Below are positions 1 through 17,003 of a DNA stretch of 64,000 bases, piece after piece (within the stretch, counting starts at the first letter, position 1; the number at the start of each line of letters is the position of its first letter). The notes under the pieces are model-generated. The model was not told where the DNA came from. It saw nothing but the letters and a program-made list of their open reading frames with translations, and ran no database searches. Both the position numbers and the translations under genes were made by a program. Origin of the DNA: Pempheris klunzingeri (Eukaryota > Chordata > Actinopteri > Acropomatiformes > Pempheridae); NCBI RefSeq assembly GCF_042242105.1, contig NC_092018.1:24546167-24610166 (forward strand), given 5' to 3'.

Positions 1-2572
<2,572 letters not shown>

Positions 2573-2802
2573 TACTAAATAACTAGCTCTGTCTGGGGGA
2601 CTGGCGACTCACCCCTAGCCGCCTGTGAGGCCCACTCCCCCAGCGGAGCAAACAAAAGAAACACAAACCACAACCAGTCCAGTTTCCCCTATCGGACCCC
2701 CCAAGTCTGTCCAGGAACTGCTCCTGGTAAGCCCTGATGTCCTCACTGCATGTGGGTCATTCCAGCAAACGTCCCCGGCTCCCAGCACGCGTCTCCTGCA
2801 TC

Positions 2803-3058
2803 GGCGGTGTGGGCCCTCGGCCTGGTTCTCATCACTCTACCCGTCTGCTCGAGTGCAAGAGTGTCTCCCCTATTTGTCCTCTTCAGCAGCCAATCAGTCA
2901 CTCCAATCCCAGCAGCTGGCTGCTGATTGTGGCGGTGTGGGCCCTCGGCCTGGTTCTCATCACTCTACCCGTCTGCTCGAGTGCAAGAGTGTCTCCCCTA
3001 TTTGTCCTCTTCAGCAGCCAATCAGTCACTCCAATCCCAGCAGCTGGCTGCTGATTGT
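2803..3058. repeat. Exact 128-bp tandem duplication
   Basis: Two head-to-tail copies, 2803-2930 and 2931-3058, are identical by eye over all 128 bases. Each unit contains a short inverted pair (CAATCAG and CTGATTG) around an AGCAGCTGGCTGCT core, so it can form a hairpin. The lack of divergence points to a very recent duplication or an assembly duplication. It lies only 230 bp from the GACA array. The 150-aa open frame across it is a by-product of the duplication. Confidence 0.93.
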
Positions 3059-4248
3059 TAATTCATTGACAGGGTAGCTGGTAGGCAGACACTCCACACC
3101 CATTGTGGGTACAACCCAGACAAGACAAAAACAAAAACAAAAAGCACACATCCCTGGCTGGGATGTGACACCTGCAGCAGTGCTGTGAGTCCAGTCTAGT
3201 TTTTTTTTGGTTGATTTTATGAGTCCATCCTCTTCAGTTCCTCTCTCTGGTTGACAGCCAGGACAGGGGGCCTCACGTTCCTCTGGCCGTCCACCACAAG
3301 GTCATTGGTTTTGCTGAGATTGAGGTGATTGTTGTTGCACCATGTGGCTGTTACAACACAGCTCTTAAGCCATAACAAAAAAAAGAGGGAAATACACAAT
3401 TGCACTGGGAAAAAAACCAACAATTATTTACAGGAAAAACTGAATTCTTTGACTAAATGTATAAAATGATCAGTGGGTCAGCAGTGTTAGTGCATGGCTG
3501 TGTGAAAGTGTAGTGTTGTATGGTGTAAAATAAGTGCAACTAAACCAAACAAAAGAGAACATGGTGTGAGTGTGGGAGTGTGGACGGCCATAGCAGAGCC
3601 AAGAGGATGTCACATTGTCCTCTGTACCCTTCTGTAAAAATAAACAGCATGTTTCTCACTAGAAATGATTCACTGGAGGCATACATGTCAATATAGTGAT
3701 AGCCTCCATTTCGCCAAAAACTACACTTAATGCATTGTTATTAAATGCCTTCAAATGCCACTTCATATATTATACGAGTGTGGACAGACAGCAATTCTAG
3801 TTTATGAACAGCATGTAGTCAGCCTACAGCTTAGAGATCAGAACACCGTAAATCTATGGCTGGTCTCACTGGGTGGCCGGTACGCGCTGCACTCAACAAC
3901 TGCTGTGCATATGAACATATGGAGTGGTGTCTTTTCATTCTCTTTGCTTAAATGAACCCACACTTGTTATTGTTCGAGCCTACAGTATCTGCCTAACCAC
4001 AGAGCGCAGATGCAACACAACCAGGGCAGAACTTACAGCGTCCACACGAAACATCATCATTAAAAGAGGAGTAAAAAGTTTCCTCAAGCTATGCTAGAAA
4101 GGGCTAAAGTCAATCGTGGTCACATAATTAGAATATATGTGTTCTAGTTCTGACCAATGGTTATTAATCTAAAATCTTTATTTTCTTCCGATAACTTGAT
4201 TGTGACATAATCCACTTGTCGAGAGATTGAAAGTATTCTTATCGGCTT

Positions 4249-4280
4249 TCCCTCCCTCCCTCCCTCCCTCCCTCCCTCCC
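4249..4280 (+). repeat. (CCCT)n tract upstream of an erlin2 splice acceptor
   Basis: A pyrimidine-only tetranucleotide repeat ends about 27 nt before the AG of the first in-window erlin2 exon (4308). It sits where a polypyrimidine tract and branch region would be, so length variation could affect acceptor strength. Confidence 0.85.
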
Positions 4281-4307
4281 TGTGTCTCTCATACCTTACT
4301 CCCACAG

Positions 4308-8549
<4,242 letters not shown>

Positions 8550-8671
8550 CAAGGAAAGTAGTGGGACCCACAGGACCACCCAGGGCTGGAGGCTTATCTG
8601 CTGCAGGGCAGGTGCCTGACCCACAGGCTGGAAGGCAACTTCTCCCTCTGGCTCAGAGAGGCTCTGCGGAC

Positions 8672-9955
8672 CAGGGCCCGTATTTCTCAAAAATCACAGA
8701 AGCACAGCTAGAAATCACATTAGAAGTTTGACTTGGATGTAACATTGTCCTACCTCAGAGAGTTATTTATGAGACTTCCTATGCTTCTGCTCTGATAGAG
8801 GAGGGGATCGTCTAGACTCAGTAAATTAGGTGGAAGAAAAACCGAAATGGCATCACTCGTGGGCGTATAATAAGCTCTTTCATTCGCTGAAAACAATCAT
8901 TTGAAGGAACTGGCCCTGCTGCTGCTCAGCTCTTGTACCTGTACGTCCAGACCGTTGAGCCACATCATTAAGAATCACAAGCCATTACTACGCACGTGTT
9001 TATAGTGTGTTGTCCATCCATGTGTCACCATTTGCAACCATTCATTAACCCTCTTAGTTACTGTTGCTATGCCTGCCTACAGTAACTACTACACACTAGC
9101 ACAGTACACATGCAGTTACAGTGACAATGATGCAGTTTTATCATCAAAATTGTAAATTTTTTTTTTTTTTTTTTTAAGTGTGCCCTTGACTTCAATGGTA
9201 GTTAAAAAAGATTTTATTAGCTCTAGCAAGCTGATTAAGCTAACGTTAGCTCCATGAGGTGGTGGTCTCCAGCTACCTTTTAGTGCTTTCGGCTGTCTCG
9301 ATTTAATACAAGATTCTCCCTAAAAAGATCTAAGATCTTCAAGGTGCACTTGATGGGCCACATACACGATGTCATACTAACGCTGCCCACTCTCGCTGGC
9401 TGAGGTTGCTGTGAAGTAAACTTGCTTAAATCCAATACAGAGCCGCTAACGTCAGCCCTAAACTCTGACGGGCCTCCACCCAGTAGGTAGATGCTGCACA
9501 GTGGATGTGCTCACAGAGTAATGTAGTGTGGACAGTGAACTTGCTACTGTATTCACCAGACATTAGCACAGATAAAGACAAAGTTTAATCCCATACTTTC
9601 GTCCTTGTGTGTTCAGTTTTGAAAAGGTGATTTAAATGTTAAATTCAGAGCTCAAATACAGCCTAATTCACACCACTTAAAGGCAACCGGTGTTCAGTGA
9701 CGGGGGTTTAACAGTCCATTGCATCAATTTAAAGTTTTGTGAACGGGGCAGTTGCATTCCAGGAAAAGACCGTTTTCAGTGACTTTTTCTACATTCCCAC
9801 AAGTCCAGGGCAGCTCCGCTAAATCCTAGAGGACTTCTAACGTCTTGAAAAGTTAAAGAAAAAGATTAGAATGTTGATAAAAGAAGGACCATACATGTGC
9901 TGCTTATGGCCATGGTAATTTCATAGTCTGCGTTGCTTGAAAAATACGGGCCCTG
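8672..9955. mobile_element. Non-autonomous DNA transposon with about 20-bp terminal inverted repeats
   Basis: The left end CAGGGCCCGTATTTCTCAAA (8672-8691) matches the reverse complement of the right end, CAGGGCCCGTATTTTTCAAG, with only a few mismatches. The ends start CAGGG, as in many hAT-like elements, but I cannot define an 8-bp target-site duplication, so the superfamily is open. There is no transposase frame. The element lies in the presumed erlin2 3' UTR, beginning 123 bp after the stop codon. Confidence 0.7.
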
Positions 9956-11058
9956 AGAAGGTATGTGACTGCAGACAATACAAAGGGATGATGAATGTAC
10001 TGTATGTTAGCCACTGACTGTCAGGTCTAATATCATCACTCCATTTGTTTGTGTTTATATGTTTGTGTGAAATTTCATGTAATCACAGGGGATCTCTTGA
10101 GTATTGATTGAAGTTGCACCACATTTAGTTGTATTCGTAGGTAGCACTTTGCTTTTCACACTGTACATGTAGCAGACAGAGAATGTTTGTGCAGCCGTTA
10201 CTGTCTCTTTTGCATTGGGAAGCTTTATATCAAACACTGCCCACTTTGAAAAGATTTTATTGAGTTATGAAATGAAGACGTCTCAAAGTTTTCATGACCG
10301 AACCACAGTTCCCACAATGGGCACACACTTTTTCTGCTGTTTTTAATAATCTAATGGAACAATTTCATGAATGTCTTGTAAGAGTCTTGCCTTTGAGCCT
10401 TTGGCAATATGATCCATTTCCATAGAGGAAGAGTCTCCGTCATTTAATTTGGACACCGCAAAACCATTTTTCTTTTTTTTTATAGAAAACCAGATTTGAT
10501 TAGGGCCAAAAACCAGCCTCCATTTAATGTGTGACCTACTGTGTTTTCTGTCTCAGAAGCAATTCTTTCTGTAACCACTGACAAAATGTTTAGTTTGTTT
10601 CCCAGCTTTCGGCAACTTTTTACTATTACTTCAACAGAGGTGATGTGTGATGTCACGCAGCGCATGGTCACGTGTTAATGACCAAATTATGAGTTTTCCA
10701 AATAACTGCTCATTTCATTCTGCAGTTTAAAGCTTGGGAAGAAGGTATGCAGGCATGTTTAGGCATTGATCTGGGGAATTTGACTTTTTTTTTTTTTATT
10801 GTGAGAGAATATTTCTGTAGTCCGAATAATGACTCATGTCAGGAATTCAGTGCAACTTCCATTCATTATTTCTTGTACAAAAATTCTAAAGTGTCGCTGG
10901 CAGAGCTCTCTGTCGTTGTCTAAAGTTGCTCCAGTTAGCCCTCAAAGTGACTTCCACTTGTCCTTTTAATAAGAATTTTTCAGATTGATTGAGACTTAAA
11001 ATGACTTGAAAGGCAATTTTTTTTTTTTTTTTGCAATGATTTCAGTTGTGAATGTGAC

Positions 11059-11064
11059 AATAAA
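11059..11064 (+). promoter_or_regulatory. Candidate poly(A) signal of erlin2
   Basis: AATAAA is followed by a T-rich stretch, and it is the first such hexamer found after the erlin2 stop codon. It is unsupported by transcript data. Confidence 0.4.
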
Positions 11065-11085
11065 GTAATTTGACTTTACTGCTAG

Positions 11086-13576
11086 TTATTCTTTAAGAAA
11101 GCAAAGGAATTATTATTTTTTTTACTTACATTGCAAGTTCAATGTGATGTATAGGATGTTTGTTATTAATTAAAGTGTGCTCCAAACACAATGAAAACAT
11201 TTGCATATCACATTATTTAAAAAGTAATTAAGTATAATGTCTCATCATCAATCAGATTAACATAGTTCTTTTAGCCTTAGCCAATCTGATCTGTTAATGT
11301 ATACAAGTTGTTAAAGAGAGCGTAGTGGTGTCATTACAAATCAAAGCAGTTTGAAGTGTCCTGATCAGATTGCAGATATTAAAACAGTAAATATAAAAGA
11401 TATTTTGGCTCTAAGACTAAACATGTTTTTTCCACGCCTTGATGTCATGGTTGCATAACATGCTAGAGTGGCCCCAGGGCACAGATTTGGTGAATGCTTT
11501 ACTTTAAAAAGAGCTTTTCTCAGAAAGCAGCTGCCTGTTGTGGCTGAGAACAATACTATGAGAACAGTGAGAGTGAGTAAGAGTAAAGTTTCAGCCGGAC
11601 AGCTGAACAATGAGTTGAAACTCACTATGAAGTAAACCCCAGAAAAGCTGCTAATTCTCTGTAGGTTCATACTGCTAGGAACGCTTCTGACCTTATGACC
11701 ATGTCGTTTTCACTCTGTCATTTGATACGTTGTTTGTATGAAAGCGTTCTTTATAGCTGCTTAAAGTCTTTAATGACATTCTGCCACATGGTCCCTAAAC
11801 AGGACAGAGGATTGGGTTATAATGCAGGATGCCCCTTAGCTGACGTTGTACAAATTCCATCCTGCACAAATGAATTTGTTAATTTTATAACAGGGGCACT
11901 GAGTGTTAATGAACGTTACTGTAAATATGCCAGAATTAGCCAAAAGGCTAGTTTTCGTCTGTAGCTCCTAGCCAGGAATGACAACAGATTCCCTAAAAGC
12001 AGAAGAACAAAACATAAAACACCATTATTATTGAAATAGGGTGAAATCAGTAACGCATAATAGGACACTGATATAACTGAGGTTAAATTAGAAAATCTTT
12101 ACATTAAAGTCCATGAGAAGCAGTAATCAATATGTGTTCTGAGTTTGTTGACAGCGTTATTAACCACCCATCCAAATCTGAATGATTACAAAAAATTGCC
12201 AAGTATATAAGATTAGGTTTCAAAATCATGCAAAAAATAACTAACAACACTAAACTATTTGAAGTGCCTTTGATATGTAATGTAGTGCTAGCAGAGAAAC
12301 TGCTCGAACTCACAGCCACATTTTGACACAAGCCATCTAAACACTGGTTATCGGGGGTTGTGGTGAAAAAAGAATAAACTGTTAATGTCAGCTCAGTGTT
12401 TACTTCCTGGAGACAGAGCTCCCGACATAGAGGCACTCTTTGTTAAAGGGTTGGGTCATGTTAAGGAGGCTCCAATGCATCACTGAGCACATCATTTTTC
12501 AGTTCTGCCTAAGACATTGTGAGACAAAAATGGTGAAAAACTGTTCAACTCTGCAGTTCTGTACTGCATAGTTCAGTCTCTTCACATAGTTTCAGCAGTT
12601 CTTTAGAAATGAATCTCTGAATTTGCTTTACACAGACTTTAATGATAATACACAGAGCAGGCAGCAGCTGAAGCGTAACACACATGAAATGCTGAGCAGC
12701 ATTAAACAAATATTAGTTAAATCAAGCAGGCGGGTGGTGCACAGGCATATAATAAACATGATATAAGCAACACATAAATCACACTGAGAGCCAGAACACT
12801 ATGGAAAAGCAACAGGATAACTCATGCATGCAGTAGAATGAACATAACATGCAGGCTTGGTAATGCAGGCTTGACTGAAATGACACTGTAAACTTGCATG
12901 GTTGGATAATTTACCTGCAGTGTAGTGCAGGGACACCAATCAGTAGTTCTGTATCATTCACCCATATCATGTCGTACTGTCTCTGCCAGTTTTAGGTCTG
13001 AGGATGTCTCTTTTTCCCCGACACATCTTCAGATCTAATCAGATCTGAGACATACATGCAAGGAGCAGTGTAATCAGACCTCTCTATCAATGGCGGGGGG
13101 AAAAAAAATAGAAGGTTAGATGTGACAGTGTCCCTCCAGAAATCCCCTACATTTCCATCAGCCAACTCTGTGTGGGCGGTTCAAGCGCGTCATCTGGGGG
13201 ATTATTTCATCACTTTAGGTGAGAAAGACAGTAAGGCTGACACTTTTAATAAGCTTTATGCATCTACACATGAGTGGATGCGGGGCCCCTCCTACCTTCG
13301 TGTGGGGAGAAGGACTCCCCAGGACTCGCCTCCTGAAAGAAGCGGAGCGGCAGCCGCGGAAAAACACCTAAAATATCCTATCTTCTCTGAAATGTGATTG
13401 AGATAGAGGTTCTGTCAGGGATTAATCGCTCTGAACTTTATTCAAAGTGGATTCGCGTAACTTCTGTGAAGATATTGTCTCTAAAAGGAAAACACAGCTG
13501 CTGCATTTGTCTGGACATTGTTTTTTATTGAAGAAGTTGTGATGTAAGAGTTCGTGGTGAAGAGGTGAAAGCCGTG
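11086..13576. other. Intergenic region between erlin2 and the ch25h-like gene
   Basis: AT-rich sequence without a supported gene. The last 500 bases (13080-13576) turn GC-richer and contain a GGGGGGAAAAAAAA run, and presumably include the promoter and 5' UTR of the downstream hydroxylase gene. Open frames at 11365-11670 (-), 11695-11964 (+), 12104-12436 (-) and 13122-13397 (+) lack recognisable features. Confidence 0.5.
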
Positions 13577-16179
13577 ATGAAAGTACCCTCCACAGACCAT
13601 GGAGATGCATGTGCACCTGTCCTCCAGGGGCTATGGGAGTATGTGAGGGCAGGTCAGGAGGAGATCCTGCTCTCCCCTTACCTGCCTGCGTCCTACGCCT
13701 TCCTGACGCACGTCCTGCTCTGCGCACCGTTCTTCGCGCTGGACGCGCTGGGGAGCGTCTGTCAGCGCGTCCGGTCCATGAGAATCACTGCGGGCTCGGG
13801 TCCGCCGCCGTCCCTCCGACGATGGTTTGACTGCTTTTGGAGGGTGCTGTACAGATACCTGACCACCGTCCTCCCCGCCACCGCGCTGTTCCAGACACTG
13901 AGGGTCCCCAAATTACCGGTGCTGGCTCCGTCCTGCTGGCAGCTCTTCGTGGAGGTCTTCGCATGTTTTCTGCTGTTTGACACGCTCTTCTTCATATGGC
14001 ATTTGACAATGCACAGGTGAGCATCATGCCTTTATTTTCCGGTTGATTATTGATGCTGTGGAGTTTGGAACAATCAACCTTTTCCATTATACAAAGCTGA
14101 CTCTCATTGGTGACCAGTGAGTGTTTTCCATCCTGCCAAGAACAGAGAACATTAAACAGCCAACACGTGCTTGAGAAACATATCAGCTGTTTGCAGCTTC
14201 AGTCTAAATATTAATATTTCCTTCATTGACCCCATCAATCTATAGGTCATATTGGCCATCAGTGGAAAGTACATTTGCTCAACAACTGTAAGCCTCCTTG
14301 AACACTTGTTCAATTCAATTCTGATGTAGTTGTTCTTTATTTGAGCATTTTAAATGAAAATACAGCAAAATTGTACATCTTTCTGACAACAATAGTTGTC
14401 TTAACATAGCATGGAATTTAAAAATCTATAATGAGATTATTCAGTGCATACACGAAGGCAATTAAAACCAGCCAACAGTAGCCGATAGGATAGTTATACC
14501 CACCAGCTATAATCCACTAGTGTGATACAGAGGTCATTTTGCCTGCATAGTGGGTACTTTTATATTTACAATGAAATATCAGGGTATAAAAGGTAAAGAT
14601 CTAAAGACAAATATGACTTCTACAATTTCACGTACTGAAATATTGTGTTGACACATGAGTTGGAATGATTTGTGTGGTCCAATAACAAATCTGTTCCACC
14701 TGATATAGTTTTGATCAATGACAATATAAATGGGATTAGAATCTTAAACAACAACATTCTTTTATTATAATTAATTATAATGTTTTTCAAGATTACTTGT
14801 TGTAGACTGCTGGAAATTCTGCGCTCTCGGTCACAGTTATGGTACTTAATATTAAAATGTGTTGTAAAGAGAATATTTCATACTGAACCTCTGGGACTTG
14901 TGGGGAACCCGACCCACTGAATCCTACAATTCCCATAATGCCACTAATTTGCATCTTTCTTTAGGCGTGTTTGTGCCTGTCACGTATTTCAAAATCCACT
15001 CCACCACTTTGTAACACCGGCAGGTCTGTTCAAAAGGTTAAGTCTCAAGTGCAGTCTGAGATAACTCCAGTGACATCACTGTGACACCTTTAACTTCAAC
15101 TTGCTCAGGGACCATAGGTGTCCTGACAGTTGTCTTCAAAGAAGATACAACATCATTTGTAATAGTTGTAGTACTGTAGTAGAAGTAGAAGTAGAAATAG
15201 AAGAAATATTAGTACTAACTTTCTTATGAGTAGACTGACACTCAAACATTACACCATTCTGGGAATATTGCATTATTTTCCATTAGTGTAACACTATATG
15301 GACCCTGGCAGAAGCCGCCCACATCTGAGCCTGGTTCTATTTGAGGTTTTTTCCCGTGAAAGGGGAGTTTTTCCTGCCACTGTTGCCTAATATAACATCT
15401 GATGCTCATGTGGGGATTCTTGAATCCTTAATTTTGAATTCCTGAATTGTTGAGTCTCTCTCTTAATTAAAGACTTTGGTCTAGACCTGCTCTTTATGCA
15501 GAGCGTCTATAGACACTGTTGCCCTTAAAGTTGGAATAATTGTTCAATACCCCCAATTTTGTTAAAGCCTGAATCCACAGTTTGCAAAGGTTGATTGTGG
15601 TTTAAGTTTCACTGTGATATGTTTGGAAGAGTTTGATCAATAAAGTTGAGAAGATATACACTTTATTTATCAAGAATAAATCACATTGTCACAATCATTT
15701 CATGAGAAGAGGTAAAAAACATTTTATTCCAACTTTATGGGCAACAGTGTATATATATATATAAATAAAGATTGATTGATATGGAGAGTACAGCTTTTTA
15801 TGTGTTCCTCACCAGGGTCCCCTGGCTATACCGCAACATCCACCAGATGCACCACCAGCACCACGTACCCTTTGCTCTGGCAGCTCAGGACAGCAGCTCG
15901 GCCGAGTTGCTGTCTCTGCTGCTGCTGGCTCTGGGCAGCGCCTGGGTGGTGGGCTGCCACCCTCTGAGCGAAGCCCTCTTCCACCTCATCAACAGCTGGC
16001 TGGCCGTGGAGGACCACTGTGGCTACGACCTGCCTTGGGCTCTGCACAGACTGCTGCCCTGTCTGGGAGGAGCCCCCTACCACCAAGCCCACCATAGTCT
16101 CCACAGTGGTAACTACGCCCCCTACTTCACCCACTGGGACTACCTCTTTGGCACATTGTTGTACTCACGTCTAGAGTGA
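13577..16179 (+). CDS. ch25hl: Cholesterol 25-hydroxylase-like protein (two exons, 267 aa)
   Basis: Exons 13577-14016 and 15816-16179 join as CAC AG|G GTC, giving 267 aa; human CH25H has about 272. The ATG at 13577 is preferred because the in-frame codons just upstream are not ATG. CH25H enzymes are multipass ER di-iron hydroxylases of the fatty-acid hydroxylase superfamily that make 25-hydroxycholesterol, an oxysterol controlling SREBP and antiviral responses. All three histidine boxes are present: HLTMH near residue 142 at the end of exon 1, HQMHH near 155, and HQAHH in the last third. VPWLYR, WLAVEDHCGYDLPW and YAPYFTHWDYLFGTL match the family. The first half has several hydrophobic segments. 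Mammalian CH25H is intronless; this copy has a 1.8-kb intron directly after the first box, so it is likely one of the teleost ch25h-like paralogs. The exact paralog number cannot be assigned by eye. Confidence 0.93.
15300..15778 (-). mobile_element. Retroelement tail interrupted by a MITE, in the ch25h-like intron
   Basis: 15300-15511 plus 15750-15778 resemble, in the opposite orientation, the copy at 55937-56199. Shared stretches include the segments around CTCATGTGGGGATTCTTGAA and GGTCTAGACCTGCTCTTTAT, and the end ATAAATAAAGATTGATTGAT. This belongs to a short interspersed family common in fish (TTTATTTATATAGCGCC start, AACAGGAAGAAACCTCGA near the end). Relative to the other copy about 25-30 bp are missing where the MITE sits. 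The element ends about 37 nt before the exon 2 acceptor. Confidence 0.8.
15514..15749. mobile_element. Mariner-type MITE, copy 1 (236 bp)
   Basis: Ends CACTGTTGCCCTTAAAGTTG and, inverted, CACTGTTGCCCATAAAGTTG form terminal inverted repeats of about 25 bp. The right flank is TA; the left flank is GA, probably a decayed TA. The interior is nearly identical to copy 2 at 22711-22945. There is no coding capacity. It is inserted inside the older retroelement copy. Confidence 0.88.
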
Positions 16180-16678
16180 CAAAGCTGGTGCTCCAGCAAA
16201 GCTATCAAGATGCAATGAAGGATATTTTCTACAATTTTTGGTTGCTCCTGATCAGTTTTTCATACTTTTCCTGAGGAATATGTGATCCAGCAGCTTATAT
16301 CATACCAACCATTGCCATTTCAGTCACATATCCTGCAGTTTCAAGACATTTTCAGAGTTGTGACCACAAAAGGCCATTTAAAATAAACTGACATTTCCAC
16401 AAATTCCCCAATCAATACTGCATACTGAGGGGAGCACAGGGATTACACTATATAACAAGACAATGAAGCACTCGACAAAGGCTTGAACTAATGTGCAGTT
16501 GATTTCCTCTCATGTCTCGGGGGTGCCTTTCTTTCGTGTTGGGGGCGTAAGGCTGATAATATGTGACAGATTTTTGGTGGTTAATGTTGATCATATGTGT
16601 ACTCAGACTGCAAATCTGAGTGAGTTGTTTGCAATGAGCTGATAATTCACTAATGCCAGGCTACTTTACAAACTGCTC

Positions 16679-17003
16679 AAGGTAATAGTTTGAAATTTTG
16701 GGAAATACTAGCTGCTACGACCAGCAGCTAGTCAGCTTAGCTCAGCATGAAGACTGAAGAAAGGGGAGAACAGCTTTCCTGCTACATATTTCTGGAGAAT
16801 ACTCCTTTATATAATGTAACAAACTGTAAAGCCTCTCTTTTTGTACAGAATAAACATAGTTTAACATACAACACGTTTGTTTAATCTGCCCTCATCCAGG
16901 AAGCTTGGGGTCCTGGTAGATGGGCTTCACATTTCACATACAGACATGTGAATGGTATAAAATCTTCTCATCTAACTCTGAAAATGTTAAACTATTCCTT
17001 TAA
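16679..17003. mobile_element. Dispersed inverted-repeat element, family copy 1
   Basis: The left end AAGGTAATAGTTTGAAATTT and the right end AATGTTAAACTATTCCTTTA are near reverse complements. The interior carries the family signature (GCTTAGCTCAGCATGAAGACT, CTTCTCATCTAACTCTGA). Copies also occur at 19137-19265, 31267-31772, 35030-35468 and 55169-55317. Confidence 0.7.
16849..16854 (+). promoter_or_regulatory. Candidate poly(A) signal of the ch25h-like gene
   Basis: AATAAA in context CAGAATAAACATAG, 670 bp after the stop codon. It lies inside a dispersed repeat (16679-17003), so the repeat may have supplied it. AAATAAAC at 16380 is an earlier alternative. Confidence 0.35.

Larger units (their letters stand above)
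2573..4307. other. Probable erlin2 intron sequence after the GACA array
   Basis: This 1.7-kb stretch lies between the GACA array and the first erlin2 exon in the window. It holds the 128-bp duplication, an A-rich patch near 3123-3142 and a (CCCT)n tract near 4249-4280. I searched it for the erlin2 coding segment that should precede the first exon seen and did not find it. The open frames at 2625-3077 and 3217-3423 show no recognisable protein features. The most likely reading is intron; an unrelated repeat accounting for 2580-3190 is possible. Confidence 0.5.
8550..11085 (+). other. Probable erlin2 3' UTR
   Basis: No AATAAA appears on the + strand between the erlin2 stop and 11059-11064 (context GACAATAAAGTAA), so a 2.5-kb 3' UTR is the simplest reading. 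It includes a 1.28-kb inverted-repeat element at 8672-9955 and T-rich runs near 9158-9174, 10786-10799 and 11018-11032. No coding region is supported here. Confidence 0.45.

Noticed and set aside
2625-3077. 150-aa open frame on the + strand
   Set aside because: Its length comes from the 128-bp duplication; no family features and no splice context.
12104-12436. 110-aa minus-strand frame
   Set aside because: No conserved motif, low-complexity Ser/Thr/Leu content, and no splice or poly(A) context.
13122-13397. 91-aa frame upstream of the ch25h-like gene
   Set aside because: No recognisable domain; more likely promoter or 5' UTR sequence.
15772-15815. Start of the ch25h-like second half at an ATG near 15778
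   Set aside because: Splicing from 14016 to 15816 restores the family sequence (MHR then VPWLYR); the bases before 15816 are intron and acceptor.
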